This document shows, piece after piece, positions 55,874 to 64,000 of a stretch of 64,000 nucleotides of DNA (the first letter of the stretch is position 1; each line of letters opens with the position of its first letter). Origin of the DNA: Actinomycetaceae bacterium (GTDB lineage: Bacteria; Actinomycetota; Actinomycetes; Actinomycetales; Actinomycetaceae); NCBI GenBank assembly GCA_030540715.1, contig JAUNVQ010000002.1, positions 3,074-67,073 on the forward strand, read 5' to 3'. The notes beneath the pieces are model-generated. The model saw only the letters and a program-made list of their open reading frames with translations, searched no databases and was not told the DNA's origin. The translations under genes and the position numbers were made by a program.

Positions 55874-56652
55874 TCAACGTGTCCACGTAGTCGAACAGAC
55901 AGGCACGTCACGCATCCCTCAAGTTTTTCGAACTCACTGATATCAACAGCAATAACGGTATATCCCATGTTTTCAAACATTTTCTTTGTTTGTGGGCATG
56001 ATGCCGCCATAAGGAGTGTATTGTTTTCTAATAACACGACGTGTGAGCCTGATTCTTCGGGTACTGCTAAGAAGTTTTCCCACACCGATGTATCATCGAT
56101 AAGTGGTTCATAACCGATAATTCGACCATCTGGCAATGCTGTCACTGCCGATTTAAGGTGCAAAACTTTTGTTAACTTGACGGGAATTACTTCGGTCTTA
56201 AACTCTGCTAGAAGCTCGCGCAGTTGGCGCACTCCTTCGGCGTTGGTGCGTCCTCCTGGAGCCTGACCTACCCAGACATTGCCGCCGAACTTCAATATGT
56301 CACCACCGTCTATTGTTCCTGGTGCTTCAATATGGGCAACGCGGTAACCAGCTTCACGTACAGCTTTTTCGGCGCCTTCTGTTTCGGGTTTCCGCTCATC
56401 GGCCCCCGGACGCATCACTATAGCTAGATCTTCGTACACAAATATCGGGTCTTCAATAAATACCGAGTCGGGGCATTTATCGGCAGGTTCAACTTCGATT
56501 GTTTGCCAACCGGCATCCTGCATGGCAGCAACGTAGGCCTGCCATTGTTCTTTAGCTTTATCGTAGCTGACGGGGGTTCTTTCAATGTGTGTTACTAAAC
56601 CCTGGGATAGTTGAGGGGATGGTTTTCGGATGAGTGCTCGCAAATGTGCCAT
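55870..56652 (-). CDS. dimethylarginine dimethylaminohydrolase (DDAH) family protein
   Basis: This guanidino-group hydrolase of the pentein fold has 260 residues, the usual DDAH size. Substrate-binding segments are CPDSVFIEDP and PGTIDGGDIL. The catalytic His is in KVLHLKSAVTAL and the nucleophile Cys in LEGCVTCLSVRLR. It would convert methylated arginine to citrulline plus methylamine, or act on a related guanidine. Arginine deiminase is longer and lacks this layout. No arginine-catabolic neighbour is present. Confidence 0.9.
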   Translation of the reverse strand: MAHLRALIRKPSPQLSQGLVTHIERTPVSYDKAKEQWQAYVAAMQDAGWQTIEVEPADKCPDSVFIEDPIFVYEDLAIVMRPGADERKPETEGAEKAVREAGYRVAHIEAPGTIDGGDILKFGGNVWVGQAPGGRTNAEGVRQLRELLAEFKTEVIPVKLTKVLHLKSAVTALPDGRIIGYEPLIDDTSVWENFLAVPEESGSHVVLLENNTLLMAASCPQTKKMFENMGYTVIAVDISEFEKLEGCVTCLSVRLRGHVD

Positions 56653-57052
56653 AACTCCAAGGTTATCGAATTACGACATTAATATATTCATTTTCTTTTA
56701 GGAAAAATAAAATGCCTGCTGCGTAGGCCTCACCAAGAATAGGCCTCACCAAGAAGGGCTGTGCAGCCCCCGCCCGCCCCCACGCACAACAACCACACAA
56801 CCACGACACTTCAAACAGATCCACATCCTTAACCAAGACAACGCACACGCCAACCACCACAACAAAGCCAACCAATCACCACGACCACACCTGCACCAAC
56901 ACGAACCAGACCACACCCGGCGATACAGGCATTGCCAAACACAAAACCGGCCCACAAATACACAAAAAAACCACCCCACCAAGCCCCCACCGCCACGCAC
57001 AACATTAGACTCATGGCCGATACTGACCAGAATCATTGGTGATTACTTGGCC
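56653..57052. repeat. intergenic C/A-rich repeat region
   Basis: Most of 56755-57005 is C/A-rich on the plus strand. A7 (56964-56970) is followed by a 24-bp core (56972-56995) nearly identical to those at 167 and 14824. At 56731-56757, GGCCTCACCAAGAA is repeated in tandem with a 2-bp spacer. Overlapping open frames are low complexity. On the minus strand the core reads as a G-rich tract plus seven T, about 60 bp past the ispD stop. Confidence 0.7.
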
Positions 57053-58351
57053 TTACGAAGCGGGCCTGTCTGATTCCGATTGAGCATGTAGATATTCTTC
57101 GACAATGGCAATATCGGCAGGAACCGTGATTTTAAGGTTCATTGCCGAGCCTTCAACGACGAAACATTGTCCACCGTCAGCCATCATCAACTGGGCGTCA
57201 TCGCTCATGGCTGTTGCTTCATTTGTGGCTTGTATTGCGTAACGCTCATGGGCATCACATATTGCTCTGCCAAAAAATCCTTGTGGAGTTTGCACATGAT
57301 AGAGCTCGCCTCTTGGTAAAACGCGTTCGACCAGTGGATACTGCTTTGTTGTATTTACTGGATGTGCAGCTGAATCTGCCTCAGCGTTTTCGTATTGCTT
57401 ATCCCCAAGGCGCCCGTGCCATGTATCTTTGCCGTAGCCAGGTCGGTGGGTTCCAGTGCCGCCACTTCGGTGCTGCGAATCATGTCCTAGTCGCTGCTTC
57501 CTGTCGTGTTGACAGGGGTTCTTCTTGGCGCACTTAGTCTGAATATCTCCGTCACTTCTATACCAATCCGTGGAGGTTTCCCCTTGTATTTGTCTGACAG
57601 TAAATGCGGGAATACGCGCCTGATACATGGTATCAACAGCTGCAACACCTGGAATAACGGCAGCTGTCTTACAAGCGTGCGTCGGTAACGTATGCAAGCA
57701 TTGCACAACACTATCAATCACTGTTGAGGGTACAGCACAGCGCGCGGCATCGTGGATTAACACAATGTCGTCATTGGTAAGTTGGGCGTGTTCATCAAGT
57801 TTTTGGAGGGCGTTACCGATTGACTGTTGACGTGATACGCCACCGTACACACCTATTATGGTGGTTTGTTGCCAAGGGTGTCCGTATTTATCTACTAGGT
57901 GGTAGGTGTGGAGCATCTGTTGGAACTCATCCATATGCCCCTGTGGTACAGACACAATTATTGTGTCAATATGATTTGCGGTTCGCGGATTCGTGTTGTC
58001 GTGATTGCCAATAGCGCTCTTTCGGCTGCTAGCGGCAGTGTTATGGAAGGCCTGATTGTCAGCGCTACCTGCCCTATCGTTTGCTTCACTCTTGCCGTTG
58101 GCAGCGCTTTCACCATTATCTGTACCGTGTGGCGCTGTTACGTCACTGGTTTCTGGCAGTGAGCCAGCATCCCAGCGGTAGCGACAAAATGTGTGAAGAA
58201 CGTGAGCAAGCATTGGTTGGCCATGTAGGGGAACAAATGCTTTTGGCTGCTGGTATCCTAGTCTGCTTCCACTCCCAGCGGCAGTGATCACAGCAAAGAG
58301 ACGAGTCCGTTTCAGGGCTTTTTCTTGTGTCTCATTGCCATTGATGGTCAT
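57053..58351 (-). CDS. ispD: 2-C-methyl-D-erythritol 4-phosphate cytidylyltransferase with two insertions
   Basis: IspD transfers CMP to methylerythritol phosphate in the non-mevalonate isoprenoid pathway, feeding the polyprenyl synthase of this window. Catalytic motifs are present: AVITAAGSGSRLGYQQPKAF, DIVLIHDAARCAVP, VIPGVAAVDT, YHVQTPQGF and the final LKITVPADIAIVE. At 432 residues the protein is almost twice the usual length of about 230. The surplus is a polar insert of about 68 residues after HTFCRYR and another of about 90 between the substrate segment and VERVLPRGELY. Both are rich in Asp, Asn, His, Gly and Ser. It follows carD by 20 bp. Confidence 0.92.
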   Translation of the reverse strand: MTINGNETQEKALKRTRLFAVITAAGSGSRLGYQQPKAFVPLHGQPMLAHVLHTFCRYRWDAGSLPETSDVTAPHGTDNGESAANGKSEANDRAGSADNQAFHNTAASSRKSAIGNHDNTNPRTANHIDTIIVSVPQGHMDEFQQMLHTYHLVDKYGHPWQQTTIIGVYGGVSRQQSIGNALQKLDEHAQLTNDDIVLIHDAARCAVPSTVIDSVVQCLHTLPTHACKTAAVIPGVAAVDTMYQARIPAFTVRQIQGETSTDWYRSDGDIQTKCAKKNPCQHDRKQRLGHDSQHRSGGTGTHRPGYGKDTWHGRLGDKQYENAEADSAAHPVNTTKQYPLVERVLPRGELYHVQTPQGFFGRAICDAHERYAIQATNEATAMSDDAQLMMADGGQCFVVEGSAMNLKITVPADIAIVEEYLHAQSESDRPAS

Positions 58352-58371
58352 GCTGATAACTGATACGGATG

Positions 58372-58971
58372 TTATGCTTTATTGTCTTGTTCTGCGTCAT
58401 CAACGCCGTCTTTTGCGGTATCGACATCGCTATGAGCTGCGTTATCTTCGCTTCCAGTCTTATCGTCATTGGTTTTTATGACTGGAACACTTTCAGCCAA
58501 AATCGCGTCAAGACGTTCTTCGGCAAGTTCTTCTTCTTCCTCTTTTGCCAAGGCAAGTTCAGAAATCAGAATCGAGCGGGCTTTTGCCAGCATCCGTTTT
58601 TCACCTGCGCTTAATCCGCGTCCTGTATCACGATAGGAGAGGTCGCGCACAACTTCAGATACTTTCAAAACATCGCCAGTTGCAATCTTTTCATCATTGG
58701 CTTTATAGCGCCGTGACCAGTTCGTTGGTTCTTCCACATAGGGTTCTTGAAGGACTCGTTTTACTTCCGCTAAACCATCTTCATCAACAACATCACGTAG
58801 TCCCACCATCTCAACATTGGAGGCTGGTACCTGTATCACCAGGTCACCTTGTGTAACTCGCAAGGTCAGATACTCGGTATCCTTTCCTTTAAGTTTTCGA
58901 ATCGTAATCTTTTCGATAGTTGCAGCTCCGTGGTGAGGGTACACCACAGTTTGACCCACTTCAAACGCCAT
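58372..58971 (-). CDS. carD: CarD-family RNA polymerase-binding transcription regulator
   Basis: CarD binds the RNA polymerase beta subunit and stabilises open promoter complexes, notably at rRNA promoters. The 199 residues follow the mycobacterial protein closely. They include the Tudor-like RNAP-binding part [18 protein letters not shown] and [14 protein letters not shown]. The DNA-binding part shows [17 protein letters not shown] and [20 protein letters not shown]. An acidic tail of about 40 residues is longer than usual. The ATG at 58971 matches other CarD starts; a GTG four codons earlier lies too close to the AAGGAG. It heads a carD-ispD unit, a common actinobacterial pairing. Confidence 0.96.
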   Translation of the reverse strand: MAFEVGQTVVYPHHGAATIEKITIRKLKGKDTEYLTLRVTQGDLVIQVPASNVEMVGLRDVVDEDGLAEVKRVLQEPYVEEPTNWSRRYKANDEKIATGDVLKVSEVVRDLSYRDTGRGLSAGEKRMLAKARSILISELALAKEEEEELAEERLDAILAESVPVIKTNDDKTGSEDNAAHSDVDTAKDGVDDAEQDNKA

Positions 58972-59064
58972 ATCCAGCGACACTCCTTATTGATTAAACT
59001 CCTGCTATTCTATCGTGAATTACAGCGCTTTCAAAGTGCGTCCGCGAAAGACAATGATGTGGAC

Positions 59065-59105
59065 AAAAAGTATGCACGCCCTTGACGTGCAAGAACGTGC
59101 ATACT
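59065..59105 (-). terminator. terminator of gpmA
   Basis: AGTATGCACG (59069-59078) pairs perfectly with CGTGCATACT (59096-59105) across 17 nt. On the minus strand a T5 run follows. It begins 15 bp past the gpmA stop. Confidence 0.8.
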
Positions 59106-59119
59106 AAAAGTTTTTGTTT

Positions 59120-59857
59120 CTATTTGCCTTGGTTGGCTACAGCGTCAATCTTGGCTTGAGCATCTGGATCAAGATAGCGCCCACCCTTTTTCACAGGCTT
59201 CAGTGTTTGTTCATCGAGTTCGTAGACCAGGGGAATTCCCGTGGGGATATTCAATCCAGAAATGTCCTCGTCACTAATATCATCCAAATATTTCACGAGG
59301 GCGCGCAGGGAATTACCGTGAGCAGCAATCATTACTGTTTTACCCGATGTGATTGTAGGAACTATTTCGTTTTCCCAATAGGGAAGCAAACGTTCAAGCA
59401 CATCTTTCAAGCATTCACTTAACGGAATAGGTTCACCTTGGTAGCGCGGGTCAGCGTCTTGCGAGAACTCGCTTCCTTTTTCAATTTCTGGCGGTGGAGT
59501 GTCGTAGGAGCGGCGCCATTCCATGAACTTTTCTTCGCCAAATTCATCGCGAATCTCTTTCTTATTTTTACCTTGCAAAGCACCGTAGTGGCGTTCGTTA
59601 AGACGCCATGAACGTATCACTGGAACCCAGTGACGGTCGCACGCATCTAATGCTAGATTAGCTGTGTTGATTGCGCGACGCAGCATTGATGTGTAAAGAA
59701 CATCGGGAAGTACCTGTTCTTTCGCTAAAAGTTCGCCTCCGTGAACAGCTTCTTCTTTTCCCTGTTCTGACAGTGGAACGTCTACCCATCCTGTGAACAG
59801 ATTTTTTGCGTTCCACTCGCTTTGGCCGTGGCGCAATAAAACCAGTGTGTAAGACAT
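59120..59857 (-). CDS. gpmA: 2,3-bisphosphoglycerate-dependent phosphoglycerate mutase
   Basis: This cytoplasmic glycolytic enzyme interconverts 3- and 2-phosphoglycerate through a phosphohistidine. His10 lies in [18 protein letters not shown]. The second active-site His is in [16 protein letters not shown], and [14 protein letters not shown] is the family signature. The 245 residues are standard. An AAAGGAAAA ribosome site precedes the ATG, and a terminator follows directly, so it is likely a single-gene unit. Confidence 0.97.
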   Translation of the reverse strand: MSYTLVLLRHGQSEWNAKNLFTGWVDVPLSEQGKEEAVHGGELLAKEQVLPDVLYTSMLRRAINTANLALDACDRHWVPVIRSWRLNERHYGALQGKNKKEIRDEFGEEKFMEWRRSYDTPPPEIEKGSEFSQDADPRYQGEPIPLSECLKDVLERLLPYWENEIVPTITSGKTVMIAAHGNSLRALVKYLDDISDEDISGLNIPTGIPLVYELDEQTLKPVKKGGRYLDPDAQAKIDAVANQGK

Positions 59858-60034
59858 TGTTTTCCTTTCGTTATGTCTTTACCCGGTTGCCCTAGAGGTA
59901 ACCGATAACACCTCTATTTTAGCTCTTTTCATCTACTCGTTACCGTGTTGGAAGTCCCAGGTGCTTCGGTAGCGTCATGAGTTTTTTCACCGAAGTACCC
60001 GATGGATACCGTCACCGTAAAGAACTCTAGGCGG

Positions 60035-61021
<987 letters not shown>

Positions 61022-61179
61022 CTATCTGTTGGAACTTTCCATATTTTGCAAGCCTTGCGGTGAAGTCTGTTGCGTCAACAACTCAGCCTGGTGTACACCT
61101 GCCACGTATCTTTGACGGCATGTCATTAACTGTGCAGATCGTCTTTTTAGCTGTGGAACCCGTCTGTGTTTGTGCAGTG

Positions 61180-61638
61180 TTAGCTGGCTGCTTTTTCTGC
61201 CTGTTCCTCTAAAAGATTTGTTGGAACAAGAATACATTTGGGTGGGGTGGCGTTGCGTCGGCCTTTGGCCACTTTTTGCAGATGTACCAAACGTGCATGA
61301 GCGGCTTCATTTTCGGCCTTCACCAGCGCTCTTGACGCTTCTACCATGCCGTTTTCATCTAGGAATTCACCACCAATTGCTAGGCGGATTCCCTGGTCAG
61401 CACATTCAACGATTGCATGGGCTATCTTGTTCATTGCGTCACCCAAATAATGCAGGTGCATCAGGTGCAGTTCATCACCTTCGGATAGTCCTTTTTGTGC
61501 GTCGCCAAGCTGGTAATACCAGTCTTCGCTGGTCATTGGTTTAATGCTAACGATCGTTTCGGTGTGGGGCTCCAAAAAATCTTTTTGAGCGTCTTCGGAT
61601 TCATGTCCGTCATGAACAACGATAATGCCGCGTTTCAT
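61180..61638 (-). CDS. small protein resembling a serine-recombinase N-terminal fold without catalytic serine
   Basis: No family is firmly recognised for this 152-residue protein. The order of segments recalls the resolvase catalytic domain: RGIIVVHDGHESEDAQKDFL in place of a GYARVST-Q-AQ start, then ELHLMHLHYLGDAMNKIAHA in place of the LDRLGRS region, then CADQGIRLAIGGEFLD. The nucleophile Ser and the conserved Arg residues are absent, so recombinase activity is unlikely. A charged C-terminal helix and a short basic stretch (VAKGRRNATPP) follow. A strong AGGAGG ribosome site precedes the ATG. It lies 170 bp upstream of nrdF on the same strand. Confidence 0.5.
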   Translation of the reverse strand: MKRGIIVVHDGHESEDAQKDFLEPHTETIVSIKPMTSEDWYYQLGDAQKGLSEGDELHLMHLHYLGDAMNKIAHAIVECADQGIRLAIGGEFLDENGMVEASRALVKAENEAAHARLVHLQKVAKGRRNATPPKCILVPTNLLEEQAEKAAS

Positions 61639-61658
61639 GTGTTCCTCCTAGTGCTCCA

Positions 61659-61672
61659 ATATGTGCACATAT
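61659..61672 (-). promoter_or_regulatory. 14-bp palindrome upstream of the recombinase-fold-like gene
   Basis: ATATGTGCACATAT is a perfect palindrome 21-34 bp ahead of the start. It may be an operator. It does not match the usual NrdR box. Confidence 0.35.
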
Positions 61673-61840
61673 GATGGTCTTCATCACCTGGTCGTCGTGT
61701 CCGTTAGACTATCATAAACATAGTTGAGCTCCTTTGACACGTCCACAGAAACGGTTCACTTCATCGCGTCATATCATCTGGCGCGTTGAGTTGTTTCTGT
61801 TTTGTTTCACACATTTTTATCGCAGAGGGCGTTGCACTGG

Positions 61841-64000
61841 TTAATCGAGCACGTCATCAATAGATTTTTTCAGAAATTCTTTATGATACTTGTCTGCTTG
61901 TTTGTCGTTATCTTCTCTAGGCGCAGTGTTGTGAGCAGTGTCATTTTGTTCATCACCAAAAGCCCATTTACGTAGGTTGATAACAATTTTTTTGTCATCT
62001 GTTACGCAGCTTGCAGGCTCGGGTGTATTTGCGTCTGGGGTGTCAATGGGGTCAGCTTCTGGTGTACACAGCTGATAGGTCATTGACGGTGAGGCCACCA
62101 CAAATGTTAGGTCTGTGCGACCGTGGGACCGTCGTTGATAACGGTAGCGAGTATCTTGGTCAAGTATTCCTTGGAAGTGGGAGGCAAAGACGGGTGGATC
62201 TACAGGCATCAGCCCTTCAAGCTGCACCTGATAGGTGAGTATTTTCCCCGCACCAGTTCCATCAGAGTCTCCGTCGATAGCTGTTGCAGTTCCATTACCT
62301 GACCAGGGAATATCTTGTGAGGTAACACCTAGCAACACCAGGTAGTCGTCAAGTTCCATCGCGTCGGGGCCTGCTGGCGCTAGCCGCGACAGATTAGTGC
62401 GTGTTTTATACGGATCAGCAAATGTTGATGACGACATCACGTCAATGGCTCGCCCTAACGCTAGGGGTTGGGGCGTGTGTTGACGTGGCTTCCAGGGGCG
62501 AATGTATCGTTGACCATCACGAATAATCAGCGGGCTATCGAAATTGCTCCAGTCTGGTCGCGGTGTGCCTTGCGGTTTATCGGATGTTGACTGTGTCATG
62601 TCTGTTTCTACAGATGGTCGAGCATCAGTTATTTCGCTATCTGATGTGCCGTCGTGAGTATGCGGTGTGCCATCTGGTTCTTCTGGGTCAGCTGGGTTGG
62701 TATGACCAGGAGTGTCCGCATCGTCGGCACTTGGAGTAGAGGCTGGTGTATCGTTGCTGCCACTTTCCCCTGTGGGGTTCGGGCTGGTTGGTAACGGAAC
62801 TGTTGGTGTTGGCGTGGGCTTATTAACTGGTTTATCTGGCTGCGCGCTTGGCTCACTTGGTGCTGGTGTGGCGGGGTGCTCAGCAGAACCACGATGAAAT
62901 GACGGATAAACACTTGGGCTCCATTTTGCGTGGTTAAAGCATGAAAATGCGAAGGGAAATACGTCGTATTCAGGATCGCCGGCAAGCATCTTGTCAACAA
63001 CGCCTGGCTTATTAATGCCGTAGTATTCCAAACATTCATCCTGTAAATATTTACGACCTTTCTCCCATTCTTCGCGGGTGGGCAAAGGTGGAAGCAGGAA
63101 CTCATCCGGAGGCGGTCCAACAATTGGTGGTTCTCTTGTCACAACCGTGTGAAGTGGCAGTTCATTATCAAAGTCATCAGAAGTGGTCTCCGCTACCACA
63201 GGTGCCTCAGAATATAGTGGGCTACTGCTTGAAGGTGGTGGTAAATCAGATGTTACTTCATCGCTATCTTCAACCGATGTTGGGGGTGGGGTTTCCTCAA
63301 CACCAGGAATGTCACCTTCCTCATCAGAACCTTCACCAGTTTCTTCACCAGAATTTTCATTGTTTCCAACTGTGGAATCTTCTGCCGTGACTTCCTCACT
63401 ATCATCACGATTGAGTGGTGTATCGAAACCTGGTTCTACAGGAAGTGGCTCTGTTGATGCATCAGGTGTTTCCTGAAGCTCTGAGGCTGATTCAGATTCT
63501 AAGGACGCACTTGTATCCGTTAACAAATCTGAGGTGTGCAAGTAACTGGGCTTCGATGTCTTGTTTGGCTTACTCATGGGTGCTTCTGTTACCTTGTCAA
63601 CCAGGGGAAGCGAGCCATGAGCTGCAGAAGGTTTAGATACAGTGTTGTTATCATCTGTGTGAGCCTTCGCTACATTTTCGCCTTCACCTTGTATAGTGCT
63701 GGTGGTTTCAGATTCATTCTCACCAGTATGAGTAGAAGGGGTATCAGAGGTATCGTTGCTTGCCTCGGCAGTGTCGAAAACTTCGTCATTAGCTTCATCT
63801 TCGCTAGAAAATGGCGTGCTAGCACTAGCACTATCAGGTTGTGTCTTGTCTAATAAATTAGTATCGGTTGGTCGAACAGGTAAGATACTGCCTTCAGCAG
63901 CATCTTTAGTGATAGAAGCGGTGGGATGAGTAGTAAAAGTTTCACTGCCTGCCGACGCAGATGCCGTAATACTATTGGGCTGTACAGAATAGGAATGCGC
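61841..64000 (-). CDS. large disordered protein with truncated DUF3152-like domain (partial)
   Basis: The frame stays open from its TAA at 61841 to the window edge, so at least 719 residues are coded and the true start lies beyond 64000; the ATG at 63577 is probably internal. The first 480 visible residues are low complexity: Ser, Thr, Asp, Glu and Pro rich. The last 150 resemble a DUF3152 domain: YQVQLEGLMPVDPPVFASHF, LTFVVASPSMTYQLC, then ASCVTDDKKIVINLRKWAFG. Where that family continues with a zinc motif of the form HExGHxLG, this protein has KSIDDVLD and stops. It therefore looks like an inactive or shortened relative of a putative peptidase. Its gene neighbours give no function. Confidence 0.65.
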   Translation of the reverse strand, partial: AHSYSVQPNSITASASAGSETFTTHPTASITKDAAEGSILPVRPTDTNLLDKTQPDSASASTPFSSEDEANDEVFDTAEASNDTSDTPSTHTGENESETTSTIQGEGENVAKAHTDDNNTVSKPSAAHGSLPLVDKVTEAPMSKPNKTSKPSYLHTSDLLTDTSASLESESASELQETPDASTEPLPVEPGFDTPLNRDDSEEVTAEDSTVGNNENSGEETGEGSDEEGDIPGVEETPPPTSVEDSDEVTSDLPPPSSSSPLYSEAPVVAETTSDDFDNELPLHTVVTREPPIVGPPPDEFLLPPLPTREEWEKGRKYLQDECLEYYGINKPGVVDKMLAGDPEYDVFPFAFSCFNHAKWSPSVYPSFHRGSAEHPATPAPSEPSAQPDKPVNKPTPTPTVPLPTSPNPTGESGSNDTPASTPSADDADTPGHTNPADPEEPDGTPHTHDGTSDSEITDARPSVETDMTQSTSDKPQGTPRPDWSNFDSPLIIRDGQRYIRPWKPRQHTPQPLALGRAIDVMSSSTFADPYKTRTNLSRLAPAGPDAMELDDYLVLLGVTSQDIPWSGNGTATAIDGDSDGTGAGKILTYQVQLEGLMPVDPPVFASHFQGILDQDTRYRYQRRSHGRTDLTFVVASPSMTYQLCTPEADPIDTPDANTPEPASCVTDDKKIVINLRKWAFGDEQNDTAHNTAPREDNDKQADKYHKEFLKKSIDDVLD

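Overview
The window comes from an actinobacterium (class Actinomycetia) of moderate GC content. The evidence is a CarD-type RNA polymerase regulator next to ispD, an actinobacterial MurB, a complete 14-gene complex I operon flanked by a menaquinone reductase (MenJ/geranylgeranyl-reductase type) and a long-chain polyprenyl diphosphate synthase, an htpX gene, and the tRNA-Tyr/Thr/Met-rpmG cluster. The genus cannot be fixed from sequence alone. Base composition is lower in GC than typical Streptomyces or Mycobacterium. No replication origin, rRNA operon, CRISPR array or intact insertion sequence was seen. Layout, left: positions 1-3570 hold a C/A-rich repeat and a tightly overlapped operon of a small membrane protein, a sensor kinase and an OmpR-type response regulator, closed by a strong terminator. 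Two solitary IS3-OrfA-like genes follow (3957-4778). Next is the dihydroxyacetone kinase set dhaK-dhaL-dhaM (4908-9407), whose DhaM is fused to HPr and a full-length Enzyme I. A double alpha/beta-hydrolase fusion (9838-11682), murB, a decayed reading frame, azlCD and a nuclease-like protein (16363-17934) lead to the rpmG/tRNA cluster at 18.9-19.5 kb. Layout, middle: everything from 19.5 to 49.7 kb that could be assigned is on the minus strand. It comprises htpX, a TQ-motif membrane protein, an FprA-type ferredoxin-NADP reductase, and a three-gene export system (adaptor, ATPase, permease). Then comes the respiratory block menJ-nuoABCDEFGHIJKLMN-polyprenyl synthase, read from 48.2 down to 28.9 kb. 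Together the respiratory genes make the isoprenoid tail of menaquinone, reduce it, and build the NADH dehydrogenase that uses it. Layout, right: a MarC-family membrane protein, tRNA-Arg(ACG), a fructosamine-kinase-like gene, a bile-acid/sodium-symporter-type transporter, a quinone-oxidoreductase-like enzyme, a UMF1-type MFS permease, a DDAH-family hydrolase, carD-ispD, gpmA, nrdF and a small recombinase-fold-like protein. The window ends inside a long disordered protein whose C-terminus looks like a DUF3152 domain that has lost its zinc motif. Three patterns run through the window. A dispersed C/A-rich repeat family occupies many intergenic gaps in one orientation. Several housekeeping enzymes (IspD, the quinone oxidoreductase, NuoE, NuoJ, NuoM, DhaM) carry extra polar, low-complexity insertions, linkers or tails. 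Several gaps hold perfect palindromes placed like operators.
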